Source: Myxococcales bacterium (GTDB lineage Bacteria; Myxococcota_A; Polyangia; Fen-1088). From it: a stretch of DNA of 7,766 nucleotides. Positions 1 to 5,997 of the stretch are shown here, piece after piece; within the stretch, counting starts at the first letter, position 1, and each line of letters begins with the position of its first letter. The position numbers were made by a program, and so were the translations under genes. The notes beneath the pieces are model-generated. The model made no database searches and was not told the DNA's origin. It saw only the letters and a program-made list of their open reading frames with translations. The stretch is from contig PMZX01000208.1 of the NCBI GenBank assembly GCA_003170035.1, forward strand, positions 1 to 7,766, written 5' to 3'.

Positions 1-1272
1 CCAGCGCTGCATGTCCGCGGCTTCCTTGAAGGATCCGATCTTGTCGCGAACGATGCACTTCAGGTAGTGGGCGAAACGGCAGGTCGCGAACAGATAGGGC
101 AGTCGGGCTGCCAACGCGGCGTTGGCGGTCGCGTCGGGGTCGTCGTACTGGGCCGGCTTCTGCAGCGACTGCGCCCCGATGAAGGCGGCAAAGTCGGTGT
201 TCTTCTTGTACACCAGAGGCATGAAGCCGCTCTTGGCCAGCTCGGCCTCGCGCCGGTCGCTGATGGCGATCTCGGTGGGACAGCGCACATCGACGCCCCC
301 GTCATCGGTGGGGAAGGTGTGGGTGGGCAGGCCCTGCACGTCGCCGCCCGATTCGATGCCACGAATCCGCGAGCACCAGCCGTAGGTCTTGAAAGAGCGG
401 TTGATGTTGACCGCCATGGCATAGGCTGAGTTGGCCCAGGTGTACTTCTTGGCGTCGGGCCCGCTGGCATCCTCCTCGAAGTCGAACGCCTCGACCGGAT
501 TGGTCTTGGCCCCGTAGGGTGGCCGGGCGAGGAAGCGCGGCATGGTCAGGCCGACATAGCGGGCGTCATCCGAGTCGCGCAGCGATCGCCACCCGGCGTA
601 CTCGGGGATCTGGAAGATCTTGGTCAGGTCACGCGGGTTGCTGAGCTCCTGCCAGGACTCCATCTGGAACACGGTGGGAGACGCGGCCGCCAGGAAGGGG
701 GCATGGCCCGCCGCCGCGATCTTGGCCAGCTCACCCAGCAACTCCACATCTTGCGGACCGTGATCGAAGTAGTAATCGCCCAGCAGACAGCCGAAAGGCT
801 CTCCGCCCAGGGTCCCGTACTCCTCTTCGTAGAGCTTCTTGAACAGCGGGCTCTGGTCCCACGCGGCGCCTTTGTAGCGCTTGAGAGTCTTGTGCAGATC
901 CTTCTTGGAGACGTTGAGCACCCGGATCTTCAGCATGTCGTCCGTCTCGCTGTTGGAGACGAGGTAGTGCAGGCCGCGCCACGCGCTTTCGAGCTTCTGA
1001 AAATCGGGGTGATGCAGGATCGCGTTGATCTGCTCGCCGAGCTTCCTGTCGATCTCGGCGATCATCGCCTCGATACTCTGCACCACGTCGGTCGAGATGA
1101 GCTGCGCGCTGGCCAGGGCTTGCTCGGCCAGGGTTCGCACCGCGCCCTCGACTTCTCGCTTGGCGGTATCGGTCTGGGGATTGAACTGCTTGTTCAGTAG
1201 CCCGGCGAACTCGGAGACCTGGTCTGTCGCTGCGCCGGCCTGAGCCTGGGTGCTCTCTGTTGCATTAGCCAT
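1..1272 (-). CDS. tssC: TssC (VipB/EvpB family), T6SS contractile sheath large subunit, C-terminus cut off by window edge
   Basis: Sheath protein that polymerises with TssB around the Hcp tube in the cytoplasm; contraction drives the tube into a target cell. The frame is open from the ATG at 1272 to base 1, giving 424 residues; the family is about 490-500 residues, so roughly the last 70 are missing. Family-typical stretches include FQKLESAWRGLHYLV (residues about 91-105), the GEPFGCLLGDYYFDH stretch (158-170), PRFLARPPYGAKTNPVEAF (245-263) followed by FEE, and FAHYLKCIVRDKIGSF near the cut end (400-415). The start is set by an AAGGTGA ribosome site at 1276-1282. The ATG lies inside the end of tssB (8-bp overlap), indicating translational coupling and matched output of the two sheath subunits. 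The N-terminal 30 residues are Ala/Gln/Thr-rich as in other TssC proteins. Identification is secure. Confidence 0.97.
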   Translation of the reverse strand, partial: MANATESTQAQAGAATDQVSEFAGLLNKQFNPQTDTAKREVEGAVRTLAEQALASAQLISTDVVQSIEAMIAEIDRKLGEQINAILHHPDFQKLESAWRGLHYLVSNSETDDMLKIRVLNVSKKDLHKTLKRYKGAAWDQSPLFKKLYEEEYGTLGGEPFGCLLGDYYFDHGPQDVELLGELAKIAAAGHAPFLAAASPTVFQMESWQELSNPRDLTKIFQIPEYAGWRSLRDSDDARYVGLTMPRFLARPPYGAKTNPVEAFDFEEDASGPDAKKYTWANSAYAMAVNINRSFKTYGWCSRIRGIESGGDVQGLPTHTFPTDDGGVDVRCPTEIAISDRREAELAKSGFMPLVYKKNTDFAAFIGAQSLQKPAQYDDPDATANAALAARLPYLFATCRFAHYLKCIVRDKIGSFKEAADMQRW

Positions 1273-1801
1273 GGGTCACCTTCACTTGGGCGGTTTCGGG
1301 GTTGCCACTCTCGGGTTTGGGCGCGGAGGCCAGCGCCTGCAGCAGGGCTGGATCGCGCAGAGTCTTTGCGATCAGGTCCTCGGCGCCGGTGCGACCGTCC
1401 ATGTACGTGATCAGGTTGGACAGCTGCTGTCGCGCCTGCAGAAGCTGGTTGAGCGCCTCGACCTTGCGGGCGACGGCCGCCGGCGAAAAGTCATCCAGAC
1501 TCTCGAAGGAGAGGTCCAGACTGAGATTTCCCTCGCCGGTCAAGGTGTTGGGAACCTGGATCGCCACCCGCGGCTTCATCGCCTTGAGCCGATCGTCGAA
1601 ATCGTCGACCGAGATGTCGAGGAATTTCCGATCAGCCACCGGCGCGAGTGGCTCAACGGGATTGCCGGAAAGATCGGCCATGACTCCCATCACGAAGGGA
1701 AGTTGGACCTTCTTCTCGGCCCCGTAGAGTTCGACGTCGTATTCGATCTGAACGCGTGGAGCGCGATTTCGCGCGATGAATTTCTGTCCGCTGTTGCTCA
1801 T
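1265..1801 (-). CDS. tssB: TssB (VipA/EvpA family), T6SS contractile sheath small subunit
   Basis: Small sheath subunit that forms the obligate heterodimer with TssC. It is 178 residues, normal for the family. The N-terminus has the classic pattern KFIARNRAPRVQIEYDVE (7-24), followed by KKVQLPFVMGVMADLSG (30-46), then the RKFLDISVDDFDDRL segment and the region around VPNTLTGEGNLSLDLSFES that family members use to pair with TssC. The central helical part (about 108-150) ends in a short Pro/Glu-rich tail. An AGGGGA ribosome site at 1807-1812 lies 5 bases before the ATG. It sits 62 bp downstream of tssA and overlaps tssC by 8 bp, the usual tssA-B-C order. No anomalies seen. Confidence 0.96.
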   Translation of the reverse strand: MSNSGQKFIARNRAPRVQIEYDVELYGAEKKVQLPFVMGVMADLSGNPVEPLAPVADRKFLDISVDDFDDRLKAMKPRVAIQVPNTLTGEGNLSLDLSFESLDDFSPAAVARKVEALNQLLQARQQLSNLITYMDGRTGAEDLIAKTLRDPALLQALASAPKPESGNPETAQVKVTHG

Positions 1802-1863
1802 GGTGTTCCCCTGTGTGGAGGTTGTGAGAACTGGATGCTGCCTACCTGCGGTCGGGCCCCGGT

Positions 1864-2901
1864 CTAGCTGTCCTTGCCGCGCAGAATGTCCACCTGGGAG
1901 ACAGCGCTCGGCGCGACGTCACGAACGATGTCCAGGAAACTTGCCGACACGAGCCGCTTGCATCGTGCAAGCAAGAGCGGCAAGGGGCTGGATGGCTCGT
2001 GCCGCTCGTAGTACTCGCGAATCCGGTCGAGCAGGCGAGCCACGTCTTCCCGCGAGGTCACGGTCCCCGTCAGCGCGGGCTGTGCTGGCGCGGCCGGGTC
2101 GCCAGCCGCTGGGTCGCCAGGTGAGTCGCTCGCCAGGGGCACCGATCCGGCACCGCGCTGTTCGAGACGAGCCGCCAGAATCTTGTGGGCTTGCCCCAGC
2201 AGCCCGGACAACTTCGCGAAGCTGGGCGCATGGGCAACTCCCACGCGGGCGCCAACCGTGGCCTCGAGCGCGGTCAGGTGTGCAAGAGATTCGCGCACAC
2301 TCGCCGCGGTGGTTTGCAGATCTGCGATCGCACTCTCGGAAAAGGCCCCGTCAATCGCGGTGGATGCCGGCGCTGCGGTCCCGGGCGCGGGCGGCAGTTC
2401 GCCGGATGCGATCGCGAGATCCCGCAGGCTGAATCGGCCAAGGGATCGCGAAGTCACCAGGGGAAGCGCGCGAATGCGGTCGACGAACGCGGCTGAATCA
2501 CACAGTCCAGTGAGGACGTTGACCCGTAGCGTGGGATCGTTTCCGTCGTCCGGCTCCAGCCGGGGGAAGCAGCCGTCCCAGTACCGTTCGGTGAGCCCGC
2601 GCAGCACGGCCAGGCCAGCGCGCAGCCCCGCGAACCCTTCAGTGTTGAGCCAGGCTGAAGTCAGGTGAAGGGCAACCCGCAGATCCTTGGTCTTGCCCAG
2701 GAGGGTCGCGGCGCGTTCGGCGATTGCGTCCCAGTCAGGCTCCTGCGCCGGTAGGACCGCTCTGCCCATGTGCTGCTCGGGCTTGCCCTGGACCAGGCGC
2801 TCGAGATCCAGGAACGCCGGATCGTACTCCAGGTCCGACCCGCAGGGAGCGGCAGCCGCGACCGGCTGGAGGAGGGAATCGACCTGGCTGATGAGAATCA
2901 T
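1864..2901 (-). CDS. tssA: TssA (ImpA/VasJ-like), T6SS assembly and sheath-capping protein
   Basis: TssA-family proteins join the T6SS baseplate and sheath during assembly in the cytoplasm. The 345-residue product begins with an ImpA_N domain: APCGSDLEYDPAFLDLERL (18-36), then EPDWDAI (54-60), and a helical region containing GLTERYWDGCFPRLEPDDGNDPTLR (102-126). Residues about 250-280 are an Ala/Pro/Gly/Asp-rich linker. The C-terminal 60 residues (REDVARLLDRIREYYERHEPSSPLP...) match the short terminal domain of the TssA1-like class, not a long VasJ- or VgrG-associated version. The ribosome site is weak: the 20 bases before the ATG contain a small GGCTT/AAGCC inverted repeat (2906-2920) and no clear AGGAG, so translation may depend on upstream readthrough. 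The gene starts 65 bp after the M14 peptidase stop. Confidence 0.94.
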   Translation of the reverse strand: MILISQVDSLLQPVAAAAPCGSDLEYDPAFLDLERLVQGKPEQHMGRAVLPAQEPDWDAIAERAATLLGKTKDLRVALHLTSAWLNTEGFAGLRAGLAVLRGLTERYWDGCFPRLEPDDGNDPTLRVNVLTGLCDSAAFVDRIRALPLVTSRSLGRFSLRDLAIASGELPPAPGTAAPASTAIDGAFSESAIADLQTTAASVRESLAHLTALEATVGARVGVAHAPSFAKLSGLLGQAHKILAARLEQRGAGSVPLASDSPGDPAAGDPAAPAQPALTGTVTSREDVARLLDRIREYYERHEPSSPLPLLLARCKRLVSASFLDIVRDVAPSAVSQVDILRGKDS

Positions 2902-2966
2902 GCCAGGCTTATCGGAAGCCCGAACAGAAGGTTGCTTGGAAAAGTGCAGTCGCAGCGGATCGGGCG

Positions 2967-4358
2967 CTATTCGAGCCGATTCGTGCCGTCGAACGGCGTC
3001 GTGAGCGGGAATCTCCTTCGCGCGGCCGCGGTCGCGGGCAGGGCGTGCAAACTGCCTTTGTCGCGATCACTCACCGCCTGGACCCAGGCCACGGTGCCCT
3101 TGCACGCGATATCGACCACGCCGGCGAGCAAAGCCGCGCTCGGGGCCTTCGCGATCGACACCTCAAAGGTGGCGGCCAGGGTATGGCTTCTCATGTATGC
3201 GTAGTCGATGTATTCGCCCTGGGTCGGGTAGTCATCGTAGGACTGCTGGTATATGGCGAAGTTCATCGCCTGAGCGGTCTTCTGTCCGGCGGCAGTGAAG
3301 AAGATACCGTCGGCGGTGGCATCGCTTGTGTAGCACCAGGGCCAAAGCACCTCTTGCGCGCCACTGTGGTACGCGATGGCCGCGTGGAACCCGACGCCTT
3401 CCTGCAGTCCCTTCACCAGACCGGCTTCAACAGTCTTGAATGAGTCCGCGTCGCTGCGCCCCGGGTACGAATAGTCGCGGTTGATGTCCAGCCCGGCTGC
3501 GTTCTCCCGCGTGTTCGAAACGAACCCATCCGGGTTCACCAGGGGCATCACGTAGAAGGCGTAGGTCTGAAGCAGGCTTCGCACCGACGCGTCGGTCGCG
3601 CTGGTTCGCAAAAGATAGGCTGGGATGGCCAGGGCCGCTTCTGTGCTGGATGGTTCGTCGCCGTGATGGGTTCCATTCGCAAAGATGGCTGGCGGGCTGG
3701 CCTGGCAGGTTGCATTTATGATGAGGTAGGGCAGATCGCGGCCTTGCCCCGATTGGCCGAGCACCTTGTATGTGGCGATGGCGGGCAGGGCCGAGGCCAC
3801 GGACCGTAGGTATGTCTCGATCTGCACTTGATCGTGATAGGTCGGAAAGCTGATGGCGATGGCCCGCAGGCTGTCGACGGCGATGTCGTCAACCAGGGTG
3901 CAGCCACCGCCGGCGGACCCGTCTGCGCCGGGGGCTTCGACGGCTGTGTCGGTGGCGTACCCTGCCGTGTCTGTGGCAGCCAGGTCGGCCCCGGCGTCCG
4001 CAGCCAGGTCGGCGCCAGCGCGCAGGTCAGCGGCCAGGTCAGGAACACTTGCCATGTCGGCGGCCAGGTCAGCGGCGGGGTTGATGTCCGCAGCCAGATC
4101 GGGACTGATTGGCAAGTCCACGGCCAGGTCGGGGCTGGTCCCCAACTCCGCCACCTGATCGGGGCTGCTGCCCCCGTCGATCGTCGAGTCGCGATCCTGT
4201 CCGCTATCCAGCGCGCCAGCCTCGGGGCTGCGCAGCCCATCGGCCTGGGCAACCGGGCCGAGATCGACGGCGCCGTCGTTGCGTGGGGCGCGCCCGGAAT
4301 CGCTCCCCTGGCCACAGCCAGCCACGAGTACAGCCACCGCAAGGAGAAAGGTACGCAT
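2967..4358 (-). CDS. lipoprotein M14-family zinc carboxypeptidase with acidic repeat linker
   Basis: Predicted exported metallopeptidase of 463 residues. MRTFLLAVAVLVAGC is a lipoprotein signal peptide with lipobox VAGC (Cys15). Residues about 20-150 are a disordered Asp/Ala/Pro linker containing a 10-residue tandem repeat. The catalytic domain (about 165-430) has the M14 zinc motif H232-G-D-E235, NPDGF (275-279), TREN...GLDINRDYSY (283-298, with substrate-binding Arg284, Asn293 and Arg294), the third zinc ligand His331 in AYHSGAQE, and general-base Glu399 in LAATFEVS. All key residues are therefore present. HGDE in place of the pancreatic HxRE resembles murein-peptide amidases and related M14 groups, so a cell-wall or D/L-peptide substrate is possible, but the substrate cannot be read from sequence. 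The start at 4358 is chosen because it has a ribosome site and gives a perfect signal peptide; the frame stays open upstream into the GH45 gene, but that extension is spurious. It lies 58 bp after GH45 and 65 bp before tssA. Confidence 0.91.
   Translation of the reverse strand: MRTFLLAVAVLVAGCGQGSDSGRAPRNDGAVDLGPVAQADGLRSPEAGALDSGQDRDSTIDGGSSPDQVAELGTSPDLAVDLPISPDLAADINPAADLAADMASVPDLAADLRAGADLAADAGADLAATDTAGYATDTAVEAPGADGSAGGGCTLVDDIAVDSLRAIAISFPTYHDQVQIETYLRSVASALPAIATYKVLGQSGQGRDLPYLIINATCQASPPAIFANGTHHGDEPSSTEAALAIPAYLLRTSATDASVRSLLQTYAFYVMPLVNPDGFVSNTRENAAGLDINRDYSYPGRSDADSFKTVEAGLVKGLQEGVGFHAAIAYHSGAQEVLWPWCYTSDATADGIFFTAAGQKTAQAMNFAIYQQSYDDYPTQGEYIDYAYMRSHTLAATFEVSIAKAPSAALLAGVVDIACKGTVAWVQAVSDRDKGSLHALPATAAARRRFPLTTPFDGTNRLE
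3969..4163 (-). repeat. 10-residue acidic tandem repeat ([PA]DLAADxxxx) in the M14 lipoprotein linker
   Basis: Residues 66-130 of the peptidase fall into 30-bp (10-codon) units starting at residues 66, 76, 86, 96, 106 and 116, with a shortened unit at 124. Each has Asp at position 2, and all but the first keep a second Asp at position 6 (for example PDLAVDLPIS, PDLAADINPA, PDLAADLRAG). At DNA level the units share a gcggccaggtc-like core on the plus strand but have diverged, so the array is old enough to have accumulated substitutions while keeping the Asp spacing. A spacer or surface/calcium-binding role is plausible, but no recognised calcium motif is complete. Confidence 0.85.
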
Positions 4359-4362
4359 TGCT

Positions 4363-4367
4363 CTCCT
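4363..4367 (-). promoter_or_regulatory. ribosome binding site AGGAG deciding the M14 start
   Basis: Reading the minus strand, AGAGGAG is followed by AGCA and the ATG at 4358. An alternative in-frame ATG at 4373 lies upstream of this site and would overlap it, so the downstream ATG is preferred. The chosen start also gives a normal-length lipoprotein signal peptide. Confidence 0.75.
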
Positions 4368-4416
4368 CTGCATTCCGACTCTGTGTGCGCTGTGCCCTCC
4401 GTGGTTCAACAGCCAA

Positions 4417-5709
4417 CTATATCCCGGACTTGGCAGTGATGTCGGCTGGACAGGCGATCTGCTGGTATAGAATCTGGGGATTGTCGGCGGCGCTGAACCA
4501 GCCGGCGACCCAGTTGCAGCCCGCCAACAGCAGCGGCATGTTCCCGAAGGCAGCCTGGCACTTCTGCTGCACGCAAGCCTTGTCATCGTTGCAGGTTGTG
4601 AGCATGCCCCCGCTGCCCGCGCCGATATCAGCGCTGCCCCATTGCGCCGAACCGCCGGTGCACGCGTTGTTCGCACCCACGCCACCGCCTGGGATCAGAA
4701 GGTCGAACTGGTTGGAGCCGATGCCTCCGATGTTGATGACCTGAACGATCAGTGTCTTGCCTTTGATGGCGATTGACCCCGCGTCATTGGCGTTGTATTG
4801 CCCCTTGCCGGTAAACTGGAGTTGGAAGCAGGTGCCGCAGGCGACGCCGTTGTAGGCGGCAAAGCCGTAGGAGAGGGTATCGCTCACGGACCAGGGCGCG
4901 CCCCAGTAGCACATATATCCGCCTCCGCCGCCACACGCGCTTTGGGTGTCATTGCCGACCGTCGAGGTGCCGTCCTTGCCGCAGGTATGGGTCGGTTTGT
5001 TGTTGGCGTTGGCGGCCCAGCCACAGGATGGCTTGCAGCAGTCCCAGTAGCGGGTGGTGAAGCCGCTGCTGCCATTGGTGATGGGCGGCGGCTGGGCATG
5101 CGTGCTGCCGGTGGAGGTTCCGCCGCTGGACGAACCACTGGTCGCTGTACCGCCAGTTGTGGTGGTACCGCCCCGGGCGGTGGTGCCGCCGCTGGACATG
5201 CTGCCACCCGAGGTCATGGTGCCTGCGGTCCTGGTGCCCCCTGACGTGGAGCCGCCTGCGGACGAGCTGCTTGTGGACGAGCCGCCTCGGGCTGTGATAC
5301 CGGCGGTCGCTGTTCCGCCTGTTGTGGTGGTGCTACCTGGCGTGGCGGTGCCGCCGGTCGCGCTGCCTCCAGTTGCCGTGCGGCCCGCTGTCGCGCCTGC
5401 GGTTGGCGTGCTGTCTCCTGATGAGGTGCCGCCCGTTACCGTCACGCCGCCTGTCGGCGTGGTGCCCCCGGTTGCCGGAGTGCCACCTGTCACGAGCGTG
5501 TCTCTCGGGGCTGTGTTGCCGCCCGAGGCTGTGGTGGCACTGGTGATTCCGACCGGGCGGGTCGCGCCGCCGCTTCCCCCACTTGCCGAGGTGCTCGGCG
5601 GGGTCGAGCCGGCGCCTCCACCCTGTCCAGAATGGTGCGACGGCGGGGCAAGGGCGCACGCTCCCCCAAGGGCAAGCAAGGCAAGAGTCGGGGCAGGAGG
5701 AAACCTCAT
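4417..5709 (-). CDS. secreted glycoside hydrolase family 45 endoglucanase with long Gly/Ser/Thr linker
   Basis: Predicted inverting endo-beta-1,4-glucanase (cellulase) of 430 residues acting outside the cell. It starts with a short signal peptide (MRFPPAPTLALLALGGACALA). Cys18 might be lipidated, but Gly at the -3 position makes a poor lipobox, so ordinary signal peptidase cleavage is equally possible. Residues about 36-205 are a low-complexity linker. The C-terminal 215 residues are a GH45 barrel: signature TTRYWDCCKPSCGW (218-231) with the catalytic base Asp223, the GVACGTCFQLQFTGKG region (288-303), SNQFDLLIPGGGVG (332-345) with the catalytic acid Asp336, then CNWVAGWFSAADNP (398-411) and a final QQIACPADI. 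Many Cys fit the disulphide-rich fold. Related barwin/expansin domains share the fold, but the paired Asp and the signature favour an active GH45. It has no recognisable carbohydrate-binding module. The next gene starts 58 bp downstream on the same strand. Confidence 0.93.
   Translation of the reverse strand: MRFPPAPTLALLALGGACALAPPSHHSGQGGGAGSTPPSTSASGGSGGATRPVGITSATTASGGNTAPRDTLVTGGTPATGGTTPTGGVTVTGGTSSGDSTPTAGATAGRTATGGSATGGTATPGSTTTTGGTATAGITARGGSSTSSSSAGGSTSGGTRTAGTMTSGGSMSSGGTTARGGTTTTGGTATSGSSSGGTSTGSTHAQPPPITNGSSGFTTRYWDCCKPSCGWAANANNKPTHTCGKDGTSTVGNDTQSACGGGGGYMCYWGAPWSVSDTLSYGFAAYNGVACGTCFQLQFTGKGQYNANDAGSIAIKGKTLIVQVINIGGIGSNQFDLLIPGGGVGANNACTGGSAQWGSADIGAGSGGMLTTCNDDKACVQQKCQAAFGNMPLLLAGCNWVAGWFSAADNPQILYQQIACPADITAKSGI
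5095..5604 (-). repeat. low-complexity Gly/Ser/Thr linker repeats (TGGT/ATGG type) of the GH45 enzyme
   Basis: About 170 residues between signal peptide and catalytic domain consist almost only of Gly, Thr, Ser, Ala and Pro, with recurring TGGT, ATGG and SGGT words (TPATGGTTPTGG, SATGGTATPG, TTTTGGTATAG). The DNA is a run of related GGT/GGC/ACC-containing codons that are not exact copies. Such linkers usually tether a catalytic domain at a distance from the membrane or cell surface and may be glycosylated. The composition also creates long spurious open frames on the opposite strand. Confidence 0.85.
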
Positions 5710-5716
5710 GAACACA

Positions 5717-5721
5717 CTCCT
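5717..5721 (-). promoter_or_regulatory. ribosome binding site AGGAG deciding the GH45 start
   Basis: On the minus strand, CAGGAG is followed by 7 bases (TGTGTTC) and the ATG at 5709. A GTG two codons upstream (5715) is only one base from this site, too close to be used, so the ATG is chosen. Confidence 0.75.
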
Positions 5722-5939
5722 GTGCGTTGAACTTCAGAACCCCGCTCGGCCGGGGATTGGGAATCGTTGAAGGATGCTTCGAACACGGAACGCTACGCAA
5801 GAGATGCGATTTCGGCAAGTTCGGCGACCGTGCTCTCACCGGAAAATGTCGGTCGAGGCCCGGCCCAGAGGATTATCGGCTGCATGACTGCCCCCCTTGA
5901 CGTGACCGCGGGAGGTTCATTCTGTCCGGTGCGTCAGAC

Positions 5940-5970
5940 GGTGGTCTCTGGCAAGGGCTTCTCGACCACC
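5940..5970 (-). terminator. inverted repeat after the cyclase stop, possible weak terminator
   Basis: GGTGGTC at 5940-5946 pairs with GACCACC at 5964-5970 (perfect 7-bp arms, 17-base loop), beginning 28 bases past the cyclase stop codon. No T-run follows on the minus strand, so it is not a standard intrinsic terminator. It could equally be a chance palindrome or a protein-binding site. Confidence 0.25.
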
Positions 5971-5997
5971 GTGAGAACCCCAAACGCGTCACCTCAT

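Larger units (their letters stand above)
5710..5997. other. intergenic region between cyclase stop and GH45 start, no gene
   Basis: No convincing coding sequence. It must hold the 3' end of the cyclase mRNA and probably the GH45 promoter. Reading the minus strand, a GATAAT hexamer at 5877-5872 is the best -10-like word but lacks a clear -35, so a promoter there is a weak guess. A CCCCG/CGGGG inverted repeat (5740-5755) would form a small hairpin in the GH45 leader about 30 bases before the start codon. A plus-strand open frame across this region has no recognisable features. Confidence 0.5.

Noticed and set aside
703..1200. 165-codon plus-strand open frame across tssC
   Set aside because: Antisense shadow of a clearly conserved gene in GC-rich DNA; no recognisable domain.
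1250..1867. 205-codon plus-strand open frame across tssB
   Set aside because: Antisense shadow of tssB with no family resemblance of its own.
2902..2966. Sigma-54 or sigma-70 promoter directly before tssA
   Set aside because: No TGGCAC-N5-TTGC pattern and no well-spaced -35/-10 pair was found in the 65-bp gap.
4359..4685. Upstream extension of the M14 frame by 109 codons into the GH45 gene
   Set aside because: It reads antisense-free but out of frame through the GH45 catalytic coding region, and the ATG at 4358 has a ribosome site and a clean lipoprotein signal peptide.
2967..5709. M14 peptidase and GH45 enzyme as T6SS effectors
   Set aside because: Both have N-terminal export signals for Sec, and neither has a PAAR, MIX or VgrG-linked region.
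5054..5770. 238-codon plus-strand open frame rich in Val and Pro
   Set aside because: It is the opposite-strand shadow of the GGT/ACC-rich linker of the GH45 gene; the composition follows from the linker codons.
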